NCBI RefSeq assembly: GCF_042666655.1
Contig: NZ_JBHTDE010000004.1
Span: forward strand, 332,837-396,836
Source of the DNA: Paracraurococcus sp042666655
Lineage (GTDB): Bacteria > Pseudomonadota > Alphaproteobacteria > Acetobacterales > Acetobacteraceae
Direction: 5' to 3'
Length of the DNA stretch: 64,000 bases
Numbering within the stretch: the first letter of the stretch is position 1; every line of letters begins with the position of its first letter. Positions 34,538 to 44,009 of the stretch are shown here, piece after piece. The notes beneath the pieces are model-generated. The model ran no database searches and was not told the DNA's origin. It worked only from the letters and a program-made list of their open reading frames with translations. A program made the translations under genes and the position numbers.

Positions 34538-37500
34538 ATGAGCGGTTCCTGGCAGTTCTGGATCGATCGCGGCGGCACCTTCACCGATATCGTCGCGCGC
34601 GACCCCGCGGGGCGGCTGACCACCGCCAAGCTGCTGAGCGAGAATCCCGGGCGCTACCGCGATGCGGCCGTGGCCGGCATCCGGCAGATCCTCGGCTTGG
34701 CCCCCGGCGCCGCCATCCCGCCCGGCACGATCGAGGCGGTGAAGATGGGCACGACGGTGGCCACCAACGCGCTCCTGGAACGCAAGGGCGAGCGCGTGCT
34801 GCTGCTGGTCAACCGCGGCTTTGCCGACCTGCTGCGGATCGGCAACCAGGCCCGCCCGCGGCTGTTCGACCTGAATGTCCGGCTGCCCGACCTGCTGCAC
34901 GAACGCGTCGCCGAGATCGGCGGCCGCGTCGCGGTGGACGGGGAGGAGATCGAGCCGCTCGACGAGGCCGCGGCCCGCGCCGCGCTGCAGGAAGGCTTCG
35001 ACGCCGGCATCCGCGCCGTCGCCATCGCCCTGATGCATGCCTGGGCGCATCCCGGCCATGAGCTCCGCCTGGGCGAGATCGCCCGGGAGCTGGGCTTCCC
35101 GCAGGTCAGCCTCTCCCACCAGGCCAGTCCGCTGCCGCGCATCGTCCCGCGCGGGGATACCACGGTGGTGGATGCCTACCTCTCGCCGATCCTGCGCCGC
35201 TACGTGGAACAGGTCGCCGGCGAATTGCCCGGCGTGCGGCTCTATTTCATGCAGTCCAATGGCGGCCTGGCCGAGGCCGGGTCCTTCCACGGCAAGGACG
35301 CCATCCTGTCCGGCCCGGCCGGCGGCATCGTCGGCGCCGCCCGCACCGCCGGGATGGCGGGCCTGACGAAGATCATCGGCTTCGACATGGGCGGCACCAG
35401 CACCGATGTCGCGCTCTATGCCGGCGAGTTCGAGCGGGCCTTCGAGACCCTGGTCGCCGGGGTGCGGATGCGGGCGCCGATGATGGCGATCAATACCGTC
35501 GCCGCCGGCGGCGGCTCCATCCTGCATTTCGACGGGGCGCGCTACCGGGTCAGGCCGGACAGTGCCGGGGCGGTGCCGGGCCCGGCCTGCTACCGCCGCG
35601 GCGGGCCGCTGACAGTGACGGATGCGAACGTCATGGTCGGCAAGATCCAGCCCCGGCACTTCCCGAGCCTGTTCGGGCCCCAGGGCGACGCGCCGCTGGA
35701 TGGCGAGGTGGTGCGGGAGAAGTTCGCGGCGCTCGCGGCCGAGATCGCGGCCGCCACCGGCATGCAGCAGGACCCGCGCGCGGTGGCCGAGGGCTTCCTC
35801 CGCGTCGCCGTCGCCAACATGGCGAATGCCATCAAGCAGGTCTCCATCCAGAAGGGCCACGACGTCACCCGCCACGCCCTGCAATGCTTCGGCGGCGCCG
35901 GCGGCCAGCACGCCTGCCTGGTGGCGGACGAGCTGGGCATGGAGACCGTATTCATCCACCCCTTCGCCGGCGTGCTGAGCGCCTATGGCATGGGCTTGGC
36001 CGACCAGACCGCGATCCGTGAGGGCGCCGTGGAGGCGCCCTTCACCGCCGGGTCGATCGAGGGCCTCGCCGCAAGGCTCGACGCCCTGGCGGCCGAGGGT
36101 CGCGCCGAGCTGCTGAAGCAGGGCGCGCCGGCCGACCGCATCGCCGCTGCCCGGCGCCTCCATCTGCGCTATGCCGGCACCGACAGCTTTCTGCCCGTCC
36201 CCTTCGGCGACCACGCATCGGTGCTGGAGGCCTTCACCGCCGCCCACCGCCAGCGCTTCGGCTTCGCCACGCCGGAACGCCAGGTGGTGGTCGAGGCCTG
36301 CATCGCCGAAGTCACCGCCGCCGGCGAGGCGGTGGCGGAAGCGAGGCTGGCCGCCCGCCCTGCCGGCCAGGCGCCCGCCATCATCGATACCGTCCCGCTG
36401 TTCACCGCCGGCGCGGCGGCCGAGGCCCCGGTCTTCGACCGCGACGCCCTGCTGGCCGGCGACCGGCTGCCCGGCCCCGCCCTGATCCGCGAGGCCAATG
36501 CCACCACCGTGGTCGAGCCCGGCTGGACCGCCGAGGTGACGCCGCTGAACCACCTCATCCTCCGCCGCACCACGCCACGCGCGGCGACGCGGGTGGACGC
36601 GACCGGGCGCCCCGACCCGGTGATGCTGGAGCTGTTCAACAACCTGTTCATGAGCATCGCAGAGCAGACCGGCGCGGTGCTGCAGAACACCAGCCTGTCC
36701 GTCAACATCAAGGAGCGCCTCGACTTCTCCTGCGCCGTCTTCGACGCGACCGGCGCGCTGGTGGCCAATGCCCCGCATGTCCCGGTGCATCTGGGCGCCA
36801 TGGGCGAGAGCGTCCGCACCGTGATCCGCGAGCGCGGCAAGACCTTGCGGCCGGGCGACGTGGTGGCGTTGAACAACCCCTACAACGGCGGCACCCACCT
36901 GCCGGACGTCACCGTCATCACGCCCGTCTTCGACGCCGCCGGGGCGGAGATCCTGTTCTTCCTCGGCAGCCGCGGCCACCATGCCGATATCGGCGGCCTG
37001 ACCCCCGGCTCCACCCCGCCGGTCTCCCGCACGCTGGAGGAGGAGGGGGTCGTCATCGACAACTTCCTGCTGGTCGAGCAGGGCCACCTGCGCGAGGCCG
37101 AGTTCCGCGCCCTGCTGGCCTCGGCGACCTACCCCGCCCGCAGCCCGGACGTGAACGTCGCCGACATCAAGGCCCAGGTCGCGGCCAACGAGAAGGGCGT
37201 GCAGGAACTCCAGCGCGCGGTCCGCGACTACGGGCTGGAGACCGTCCGCGCCTACATGCGCCACGTCATGGACAATGCCGAGGAGAGCGTCCGCCGCATC
37301 CTCGACCGGTTGCAGGACGGCGCCTTCGAGACCACCATCGACGACGGCACGCCGCTCAAGGTCGCGGTCCGCGTCGACCGGCCGAACCGCCGCGCGATGA
37401 TCGACTTCACCGGCACCGGCCCCCAGCGCCCGACCAATTTCAACGCCCCCGCTGCGGTCTGCCGCGCCGTGGTGCTCTATTGCTTCCGCGCTTTGGTGGG

Positions 37501-38146
37501 GGAGGAAATCCCGCTCAACGACGGCTGCCTGAAGCCGCTCGAGATCGTGGTGCCCGAAGGCACCTTCCTCTCGCCGCGCCCCGGCGCCGCGGTGGTCGCC
37601 GGCAATACCGAGGTCAGCCAGATGACCTGCAACGCCCTGCTCGCCGCGCTCGGCGCCTGCGCCTCGGCCCAGGCCACCATGAACAACCTGCTGTTCGGCG
37701 ACGCGATCTACCAATATTACGAAACGGTCTGCGGTGGCGTCGGCGCCGGCCCCGGCTTCGACGGCTGGGGCCCGGTGCAGACCCACATGACCAATACCCG
37801 CATGACCGACCCGGAGATCCTGGAACTGCGCTACCCCGTCCGCCTGGAAGAATTCTCCATCCGCCGCGGCTCCGGCGGCGCCGGGCAGTGGTGCGGCGGC
37901 GACGGCGCCCGGCGGCGGATCCGCTTCCTCCACCCGATGCAGGCCGTGGTCGTCGCCTCTCGCCGCAACGTCGCGCCGCACGGGCTGCGCGGCGGCGCCG
38001 ATGGCGCGCCCGGCCGGCAATGGGTGGAGCGCGCCGACGGCAGCATCACCCCCATCCCCGGCAATACCGGCAGCGCCCATCTCGCCGTCGGCGATACCCT
38101 GGTGCTGGAGACGCCCGGCGGTGGCGGCTGGGGCTCCCCTGGCTGA
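34538..38146 (+). CDS. Fused hydantoinase A/B (5-oxoprolinase-family) protein
   Basis: A 1202-residue ATP-dependent amidohydrolase that opens 5-oxoproline, hydantoins or similar lactams. The N-terminal HyuA half (1 to about 680) has RGGTFTDI at 11-18, MGTTVATNALLERKG, and the actin-fold DMGGTSTDVALY at about 283-294. The HyuB half begins near residue 690 with ELFNNLFMSIAEQTG and contains NNPYNGGTHLPD. It ends with the Gly-rich GGGGWGSPG. Bacteria often split these halves into two genes; here they are fused as in eukaryotic oxoprolinase. GGAGG precedes the ATG. The true substrate is open. Confidence 0.9.
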   Translation: MSGSWQFWIDRGGTFTDIVARDPAGRLTTAKLLSENPGRYRDAAVAGIRQILGLAPGAAIPPGTIEAVKMGTTVATNALLERKGERVLLLVNRGFADLLRIGNQARPRLFDLNVRLPDLLHERVAEIGGRVAVDGEEIEPLDEAAARAALQEGFDAGIRAVAIALMHAWAHPGHELRLGEIARELGFPQVSLSHQASPLPRIVPRGDTTVVDAYLSPILRRYVEQVAGELPGVRLYFMQSNGGLAEAGSFHGKDAILSGPAGGIVGAARTAGMAGLTKIIGFDMGGTSTDVALYAGEFERAFETLVAGVRMRAPMMAINTVAAGGGSILHFDGARYRVRPDSAGAVPGPACYRRGGPLTVTDANVMVGKIQPRHFPSLFGPQGDAPLDGEVVREKFAALAAEIAAATGMQQDPRAVAEGFLRVAVANMANAIKQVSIQKGHDVTRHALQCFGGAGGQHACLVADELGMETVFIHPFAGVLSAYGMGLADQTAIREGAVEAPFTAGSIEGLAARLDALAAEGRAELLKQGAPADRIAAARRLHLRYAGTDSFLPVPFGDHASVLEAFTAAHRQRFGFATPERQVVVEACIAEVTAAGEAVAEARLAARPAGQAPAIIDTVPLFTAGAAAEAPVFDRDALLAGDRLPGPALIREANATTVVEPGWTAEVTPLNHLILRRTTPRAATRVDATGRPDPVMLELFNNLFMSIAEQTGAVLQNTSLSVNIKERLDFSCAVFDATGALVANAPHVPVHLGAMGESVRTVIRERGKTLRPGDVVALNNPYNGGTHLPDVTVITPVFDAAGAEILFFLGSRGHHADIGGLTPGSTPPVSRTLEEEGVVIDNFLLVEQGHLREAEFRALLASATYPARSPDVNVADIKAQVAANEKGVQELQRAVRDYGLETVRAYMRHVMDNAEESVRRILDRLQDGAFETTIDDGTPLKVAVRVDRPNRRAMIDFTGTGPQRPTNFNAPAAVCRAVVLYCFRALVGEEIPLNDGCLKPLEIVVPEGTFLSPRPGAAVVAGNTEVSQMTCNALLAALGACASAQATMNNLLFGDAIYQYYETVCGGVGAGPGFDGWGPVQTHMTNTRMTDPEILELRYPVRLEEFSIRRGSGGAGQWCGGDGARRRIRFLHPMQAVVVASRRNVAPHGLRGGADGAPGRQWVERADGSITPIPGNTGSAHLAVGDTLVLETPGGGGWGSPG

Positions 38147-41054
38147 CGCAGCGCCCGCACCCGGGGTGACCGGGCCGCCGGCCCCGTCCTGGACGCGCCG
38201 GCTGCTGCTCGGCCTCGGCGGCCTCGCCGGGCTGCTGGCCGCGGCGCTGTGGATCGTCCCCCGGCTGCTGGACTGGGAATCCTGGCGCCCGCAACTGGCC
38301 GAGCTCGCCACCGACCGGCTCGGCCGCCCGGTCCATCTCGATGGCCCGATCACCCTCGTCCTGCTGCCGCAGCCGCGGATCGAGGCGCAGGACGTCTCGG
38401 TCGGCGCCGCCGACGACGGGCTCAGCATCACCGCCCGTGGCCTGCGGCTGCGGCTCGACCTCGGCGCGCTGCTGGCCGGCCGGCTCGAGCCGCGCGAGCT
38501 GGTCCTGGTCGGCGGCGACATCGCGCTGCCCTGGCCGCCCGTGGCGCTGCCCGGCTTCCGCGCCCCGCCCTGGCTCGGCCCGCTCGACGCCCGGCTGGAG
38601 GATTGCCGGCTCCGCATCGGCGGCCTGCAGGCCGATGCGGTCAACGCAAGGCTGCTGACCGGCGGCGCCACGGACGCCGTGGTGGCCGAGGGCAGCCTCG
38701 CCTGGCGCGGCTATGCCGCCCGCTTCAACGTCCAGCTCGGCCGCGCCGGCTTTGACGGCGTGGCGCCGCTCGACCTCAGCCTCGCGGCCGTCGGCTCCAC
38801 CTTCTCGGCCCGCGGCGCACTCGCCGCCGAGGGCGGCTTCGAGGGCCGCATGGAGGCCGGCGGCAGCGACCTTGCCCTGCTGCTGCCGGCGCCGGCCGGG
38901 CCCTGGCGCGCCACCGGGCGGCTGACCGCCGCGGCCGACCTGATCGCGGCTGACGACCTGAATTTCGACCTCAACGGCCAGCCCGCCCGCGGCGCCGCCA
39001 CCTTCCGCCTGGCGCCCGATGCGCGGCTCGACATCGCCCTCGCGGCCGGCCGGCTCGACCTCGACGCCTGGGTCGCGGCGCTGCGCCAGAGCCGGGGGTA
39101 CACCCTGCCCAGCACGGTGCCGGTCAGCATCGACCTGTCGGCCGAATCGACCGGCTTCGCCGGCCTACCGCTGCGCCGGCTCCGCGGCGCCTTCTTTCTT
39201 GAAGGAGAGCGCCTCTCGCTGTCGGACGTCTCCGCCGTGCTGCCGGGCGAGACCACGATCGAGGTCGCCGGCGCCACCGCCGGGCCGCGCCTCGACCTTG
39301 CCGTCCAGTTCAGCGCGAAGACCCTGCGGGAGACGCTCGCGGCGCTCGGCCTGCCGCTGGCCGGCACCGACCCGGCCCGGCTGCGCAGCGCCGAGGGCCG
39401 CTTCAAGCTGGCGCTGGAGGGGACCGAGGCCGCCGTCTCCGACCTCGCCGCCACGCTGGACGGGGCGAAGCTCGCCGGCAACGCGGTCTGGCGGCCGGCG
39501 GTGGCCCAGGCGGCGCGGCCCAGCCTCGGCCTCGGCCTCACCATCGACCGTCTCGACCTCAACGGGCTGCTGCCGCCGCTGCCCGAGGCCGCGGCGCTGA
39601 ATGCCCGGCTGGCCGGCTTCGACCTCAACCTCCGCCTCGCCGCCGACCGCGTGCTCTGGCGCGACCTGGCGGCCGAGCGCGCCACCCTCGACGCCGCGCT
39701 GGAGAATGGCCGGGTCACACTGCGCCGGCTGTCGCTGCGGACCGGGGAACTGGACGCCGCCGCCTCCGGCGCCGCCCAGCTCGGCGCGCCGCTGCGCTTC
39801 TCCGATGCCAGCCTGGAACTGGCCGGCGCCGGCGCCGCGCTGCTGCCGCTGCTGCCGGCCGGCTGGGCCGGGCTCGCCCCCCTGCTCGCCCAGCCGCTGG
39901 CGCTGCGGCTGTCCGGCAGCGGCGCGCCGGAAGCCCTCGCCTTGCGCGGCGAGGGCGATCTCGGCGCGTTGCGCGCCGAGGCGACCGCGACGCTCGACAC
40001 CACGCAAGCGCGCGGCAACGGCACCCTGACGCTCCGCCACCCCGGCACGCCGCGGCTGCTCGCGCCGCTGCTGGGGGCGGAGGCGGTGGGCTGGCTCGGC
40101 CAGGGGTCCTTTTCCGTCATCGCCGGCCTGTCCGGCCAGGGCCGCACCCTGACCGCCGAGCACCTGGACCTGGTCGCCGGCAGCTTCCGCGGCCGCGGCC
40201 AGATGACCCTGGCGCTGGACGGCGCCCGGCCACGGCTGACCGGGCGCTTCGCCGCCGACGTGCTGCCGCTGCCGCTGCTGCCGCTGCGTGGGGCGGACCC
40301 GCTCGGGCTCGACCGGCTGGGCACGCTGGAAGCCGACCTGGCGCTGGAGGCGGCCCGGGTGGAGGCGGCCGGCGGGCTGGTGCTGGAGTCTGCCGGCACG
40401 GCGCTGAAGCTGGCCGGCGGCACGCTGCGGCTGGAGGGTCTGCAGGCCCGGCTCGGCGGCGGCGGGCTGAAGGCGGCGTTGGTGGTGGAAGGGGCGGCGG
40501 TACCGCCGCGCCTGGCGCTGGAGGCCGCGCTGGCGGATGCCATCATCTCCGGCCCGCTGTTCGACCTGCCGCTCGACCTCGGCGCCGGACGGGTGGAGGG
40601 GACGGCCAGGCTGGCGGCGCAGGGCCACAGCGCGGCAGCGATCCTGGCGACCCTGGGCGGGGAGGCGAGCGTGCTGGTGCGCGACGGCGTGCTGGTCGGC
40701 TTCGACCTGGCGGCGCTGCAGGCGGCCGGCGGCATCACCGACCTCAAGGCGGCGGAGGCGGCGCTGCGCCAGGCCCTGGCCGGCGGGGCGACAGCCTTCG
40801 AGCGGCTGGAGGGCGCGGCGCGGCTGGAGGCCGGCCGGGCGGTGCTGGAGGCGATGCGGCTGACCACCGAAGGCGGCGGCGAGGCGATGGCAAGCGGGGC
40901 GATCGACCTCGGCCGCGGCGCGCTGGACCTGCGGCTGGCGGCGAAGCCGATGGCGGAGGCGGCGGAGGTCGGGCTACGGCTGACCGGGCCGGTGGGGGCG
41001 CCGCGGCGGCTGCCGGAAGTGGCCGGGTACCTGCAATGGCGGGCGGGGCGGTGA
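38121..41054 (+). CDS. AsmA-family inner-membrane protein
   Basis: A large AsmA-like protein of about 977 residues, a family tied to lipid transport or assembly between the membranes. It has an N-terminal signal anchor (RRLLLGLGGLAGLLAAALWIV), then DWESWRPQLAELATDRLGRPV, the usual AsmA opening. A long Leu/Ala/Gly-rich beta-repeat body follows, with a C-terminal AsmA_2-like part (ASGAIDLGRGALDLRLAAKPM). The start is uncertain. The GTG at 38121 has GGAG upstream and overlaps the previous gene by 26 bp; a GTG at 38166 is the alternative. Confidence 0.85.
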   Translation: MAAGAPLADAAPAPGVTGPPAPSWTRRLLLGLGGLAGLLAAALWIVPRLLDWESWRPQLAELATDRLGRPVHLDGPITLVLLPQPRIEAQDVSVGAADDGLSITARGLRLRLDLGALLAGRLEPRELVLVGGDIALPWPPVALPGFRAPPWLGPLDARLEDCRLRIGGLQADAVNARLLTGGATDAVVAEGSLAWRGYAARFNVQLGRAGFDGVAPLDLSLAAVGSTFSARGALAAEGGFEGRMEAGGSDLALLLPAPAGPWRATGRLTAAADLIAADDLNFDLNGQPARGAATFRLAPDARLDIALAAGRLDLDAWVAALRQSRGYTLPSTVPVSIDLSAESTGFAGLPLRRLRGAFFLEGERLSLSDVSAVLPGETTIEVAGATAGPRLDLAVQFSAKTLRETLAALGLPLAGTDPARLRSAEGRFKLALEGTEAAVSDLAATLDGAKLAGNAVWRPAVAQAARPSLGLGLTIDRLDLNGLLPPLPEAAALNARLAGFDLNLRLAADRVLWRDLAAERATLDAALENGRVTLRRLSLRTGELDAAASGAAQLGAPLRFSDASLELAGAGAALLPLLPAGWAGLAPLLAQPLALRLSGSGAPEALALRGEGDLGALRAEATATLDTTQARGNGTLTLRHPGTPRLLAPLLGAEAVGWLGQGSFSVIAGLSGQGRTLTAEHLDLVAGSFRGRGQMTLALDGARPRLTGRFAADVLPLPLLPLRGADPLGLDRLGTLEADLALEAARVEAAGGLVLESAGTALKLAGGTLRLEGLQARLGGGGLKAALVVEGAAVPPRLALEAALADAIISGPLFDLPLDLGAGRVEGTARLAAQGHSAAAILATLGGEASVLVRDGVLVGFDLAALQAAGGITDLKAAEAALRQALAGGATAFERLEGAARLEAGRAVLEAMRLTTEGGGEAMASGAIDLGRGALDLRLAAKPMAEAAEVGLRLTGPVGAPRRLPEVAGYLQWRAGR

Positions 41055-41396
41055 GGCGATGGCCGGGAAGGGCGCTGCCCTCCCCGGACCCGTCCCGCCA
41101 GGCCAGGACCTGGCCTGGACCGGTTTGTGGGTCCGCCGGTTTCGGACAAAACGCCTGGGGCGGGGCGTCCGGGCGGTTGGGACGGACCGAATTTTACGTC
41201 GCCTAAAGCCGCGGGAATGCGGTTTTCGGACAAAGGGTGCTGACGGGATGCGGCAGCGCTTGCAAGCGTCGCGGCGATGCGTGGAAGGGCACCCTCGGGT
41301 GCCGGGAACGGGGCGCGCCTGCCCATCCGGTAGCCTCCAAACAGGCGGCCTGAATAGGAAATATTTACTATTATTTCAAGCGAAATCGGCGATGGG
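41055..41396. other. Non-coding stretch after the AsmA gene
   Basis: About 340 bases with no credible gene. It contains a near-perfect palindrome at 41098-41118 (CCAGGCCAGG, one base, then its complement), which is a likely terminator. An 11-bp direct repeat TTTCGGACAAA occurs at 41140-41150 and 41224-41234. An AT-rich island at about 41353-41385 carries TTGAAA and TATTCA 17 bases apart on the minus strand, a possible promoter pointing back toward the AsmA 3' end. Confidence 0.5.
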
Positions 41397-41678
41397 TCAG
41401 GGTCCGGCGCGGTCCATGCTCGGCCGCAGGCCCAGATGGCGAGCACCCGTGCCACCGTCGCCAGACCGGGGTCCCCGTCCTCGGCCCGGGCACGGCAGGG
41501 CGTCGGCCGCGCTGGCGATCTGGCTCATGCCGGTGGCACGGGCAACGGCGCCGAGCCCTTGCGCGATATCCCCCGGGTCGCCGCTGGCGGAGAATTGGCG
41601 GAGGCATTCGAGGCGGCTTTCCTCGTCGGTCAGCATCCCGGCGGAGTCGAAGGGCGTGGTCTCGAGCGGCGTGGTCAT
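41397..41678 (-). pseudogene. Decayed HigA-type antitoxin (addiction-module antidote)
   Basis: The first 55 residues match the antidote family pattern: PLETTPFD near the start, then SGDPGDIAQGLGAVARATGMSQIA. The frame then goes wrong. In the next frame, EDGDPGLATVARVLAIW reappears, which is how the C-terminal part of these proteins normally reads. A deletion plus frameshift in the helix-turn-helix therefore explains both halves. The original frame ends at 41397. The ATG overlaps the toxin-fragment stop by 4 bp, preserving the toxin-antitoxin operon layout. Confidence 0.65.
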
Positions 41679-41812
41679 TGCCTGTCCTGACGTGCGATCA
41701 CCTTGGCCGTCGCGATGTCCCGGCTTTGCGAGCCCTCGTCGCCACCGCACGACGACACGACGGCGATTCGATCGCGCCGCTTTTCGTATCCTATGGAAGA
41801 CAGGCCGGGACG
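41675..41812 (-). pseudogene. C-terminal fragment of a HigB/RelE-family toxin
   Basis: About 45 residues remain, reading YEKRRDRIAVV, then SCGGDEGSQSRDIATAK. This matches the C-terminus of RelE/HigB-like mRNA interferase toxins, where GGDK-x-SQ-x-DI-x-x-A-K is typical. The N-terminal half, including most of the RNA-binding residues, is missing or scrambled upstream. It ends in TGA overlapping the antitoxin ATG. The fragment is unlikely to be functional. Confidence 0.6.
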
Positions 41813-41927
41813 CGAACACGGCTCGGCCGTCTCGTTGGCGGGGTGAACGCACGCCCCGCCCGCCATGGACCGCCGGCCCCGCCTTCGCCATGCTCCGCGG
41901 CCCACCCCCATCTGCCCGGGACCCATC

Positions 41928-43331
41928 ATGCCCACACGCCAAGGCGCCATCGCCCGCGCCGCGACCTTCTTCGACGACGGCGCCTACAAGGCCCTGCTGA
42001 CTAGACTGGTCGAAATCCCCTCCACCGCCCAGGACCCCGCCTTCGCGGCCGAGCTGCACCGCTACCTCGACCAGGCCATCCGCCCCTGGGTCGAGTCGAT
42101 GGGCTTCACGGTCACCATCCATCCCAACCCGCTGGACGGCTTCGGCCCCATCCTCACCGCCGCGCGGATCGAGGACCCGTCCCTGCCGACCGTGCTGTTG
42201 TATGGCCACGGCGACACCGTGCGCGGCCTGGACGAGCAATGGCGCCCCGGCCTGCTGCCCTGGACGGTGACCGAGGAGGGCGACCGCTGGTACGGCCGCG
42301 GCACCGCCGACAACAAGGGCCAGCACGCCATCAATCTGGCGGCGCTGGAGGCGGTGATCGCCGAGCGCGGCGGCCGGCTCGGCTTCAACGTCAAGCTGCT
42401 GCTGGAGATGGCGGAGGAGCGCGGCTCGCGCGGCCTGCAGGAATTCGCCGACGCGCACAAGGACACGCTGGCGGCCGACGTGCTGATCGCCTCCGACGGC
42501 CCGCGGGTGGAGCCGGGCCTGCCGACCATCGCCACCGGCAATCGCGGCATCTTCCAGTTCGACCTGGTGCTCAGGCTGCGCGAGGGCGGGGTGCATTCCG
42601 GCCATTGGGGCGGGCTGACCACCGACCCGGCGATCCGCCTGAGCCACGCGATCGGCGCCATCATGGACCCGCGCGGCAAGATCCTGGTGCGCGACTGGCT
42701 GCCCCGCAACGGCATCCCCGCCGAGGTGCGCGCGGCGCTGGCGGGATGCCCGGTCGGCGCCGGCGACGGCGCGGCCTCGGCCACCATCGATTCCGACTGG
42801 GGCGAGCCCGGCCTGACTCCGGCCGAGAAGATCTACGGCTGGAACGGCTTCATCGTGCTGGCGATGGTCAGCGGCCAGCCAAAGAACCCGATGAACGCCG
42901 TGGCGCCCTCGGCCCGCGCCACCTGCCATATCCGCTACACCGCGGACACCGACCCGGCGACCTTCGAGGCCGCGCTGCGCAAGCACCTGGACGGGGAAGG
43001 CTTCGCCGACATCGCCATCGAGAATGCCGGCATGCGGATGGCCGCGGCGCGCACCGCGCCGAACCACCCCTGGGTGCTCTGGGCGCAGGACAGCATGCAG
43101 CGCACACTGGACATGCGGGTGCAGGTGATCCCGAACAGCTCGGGCGGCCTGCCGGGCGACGTCTTCGCCGACCAGCTCGGCCTGCCGATGGTCTGGGTGC
43201 CGCACAGCTACAACGGCTGCAAGCAGCACGGGCCCGACGAGCACCTGCTGATGGGCCCGGCGCGGGAGGGGATGCTCGCCTTCGCCGGCCTGTGGTGGGA
43301 TCTCGGGGAAGCGGGGACGCCGAAGCGCTGA
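41928..43331 (+). CDS. M20-family metallopeptidase
   Basis: A di-zinc exopeptidase or amidohydrolase of 467 residues. Metal-site motifs are GHGDT with His94 and Asp96, GTADNKGQ with Asp128, and the general-base pair Glu163-Glu164 in MAEERGS. The dimerisation domain and a late HGPDEH stretch with the last His ligand follow. The family includes dipeptidases and acyl-amino-acid deacylases; substrate is not evident. The ATG at 41928 is preferred over an in-frame ATG at 41865, whose extension looks like non-coding DNA. The stop overlaps the next ATG by one base (TGATG). Confidence 0.88.
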   Translation: MPTRQGAIARAATFFDDGAYKALLTRLVEIPSTAQDPAFAAELHRYLDQAIRPWVESMGFTVTIHPNPLDGFGPILTAARIEDPSLPTVLLYGHGDTVRGLDEQWRPGLLPWTVTEEGDRWYGRGTADNKGQHAINLAALEAVIAERGGRLGFNVKLLLEMAEERGSRGLQEFADAHKDTLAADVLIASDGPRVEPGLPTIATGNRGIFQFDLVLRLREGGVHSGHWGGLTTDPAIRLSHAIGAIMDPRGKILVRDWLPRNGIPAEVRAALAGCPVGAGDGAASATIDSDWGEPGLTPAEKIYGWNGFIVLAMVSGQPKNPMNAVAPSARATCHIRYTADTDPATFEAALRKHLDGEGFADIAIENAGMRMAAARTAPNHPWVLWAQDSMQRTLDMRVQVIPNSSGGLPGDVFADQLGLPMVWVPHSYNGCKQHGPDEHLLMGPAREGMLAFAGLWWDLGEAGTPKR

Positions 43332-43894
43332 TGGGCACGGCTTGGTTCGTCACCCATCCGGAGGTCGAGATCGACCCCGCGGTGCCGGTGCCGGACTGGG
43401 GCCTCTCGGCGGAGGGGCGCCGCCGCGCCGGCCTGCTCGCCGGCCGCCCCTGGGTGTCCGGCCTCGTCGCGGTCTTCAGCAGCGCCGAGCGCAAGGCGCG
43501 GGAGACTGCCGCGGTGCTCGGCCTGCCGGTGCTGGTGCGGGCGGCGCTCGGGGAGAACGACCGCAGCGCCACCGGCTACCTGGCGAAGGCCGCCTTCGAG
43601 GCGACGGCCGACCGCTTCTTCGCCGAGCCCGAGGCCAGCATCCGCGGCTGGGAACGCGCGGTGGATGCGCAGGCCCGCATCCTCGCCGCGGTCGCCGCCG
43701 CCCTGGCCGAGGCACCGCCGGGCGATCTGGCGATCGTCGCCCATGGCGGCGTCGGCGCCCTGCTGCGCTGCCACCTGGCCAGTGTGGCGATCACCCGGGC
43801 CGAGGACCAGCCGCCCGGCGGCGGCGGCCATGTCTTCGGCTTCGACCGGGCGACGCGCCGCCTGCTGACCCCCTGGCGGCGGATCGAGGATTGA
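43331..43894 (+). CDS. Histidine phosphatase-family protein with THP in place of RHG
   Basis: A 187-residue phosphoglycerate-mutase-like protein. It retains the fold markers: the N-terminal strand ending in His9, SSAERKARETA (about 50-60), a charged ENDRS region and the second catalytic His in AHGGVGALLR (about 138). The usual RHG motif reads T8-H9-P10, so the phosphate-binding Arg is missing while the nucleophilic His is kept. It is coupled to the M20 peptidase by TGATG. The activity may be altered or lost. Confidence 0.8.
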   Translation: MGTAWFVTHPEVEIDPAVPVPDWGLSAEGRRRAGLLAGRPWVSGLVAVFSSAERKARETAAVLGLPVLVRAALGENDRSATGYLAKAAFEATADRFFAEPEASIRGWERAVDAQARILAAVAAALAEAPPGDLAIVAHGGVGALLRCHLASVAITRAEDQPPGGGGHVFGFDRATRRLLTPWRRIED

Positions 43895-44009
43895 ACAACC
43901 CCCGTTACGAAACCTCACTCCATTGCGCTGCCGCTGTCATGCGCCCGTTACATGGGCGGCGCATCTCTTTACGGCATGGCCCGTTGGGTCCGCACAGGAG
44001 GACTTGCCG

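Noticed and set aside
34466..38671. A very long open frame on the minus strand (over 1400 codons)
   Set aside because: It is antisense to the hydantoinase/oxoprolinase gene, rich in His, Arg, Ala and Gly as expected from the complement of GC-rich codons, and shows no family motif.
38711..41455. A minus-strand open frame of over 900 codons, rich in Ser, Arg and Ala
   Set aside because: Antisense to the AsmA gene. Only its first residues (from 41455 leftward) are of interest, as the out-of-frame end of the antitoxin relic.
41059..42000. A plus-strand open frame between the AsmA and M20 genes
   Set aside because: No ribosome site or domain, and it crosses a palindrome, an AT-rich island and the toxin-antitoxin relic on the other strand.
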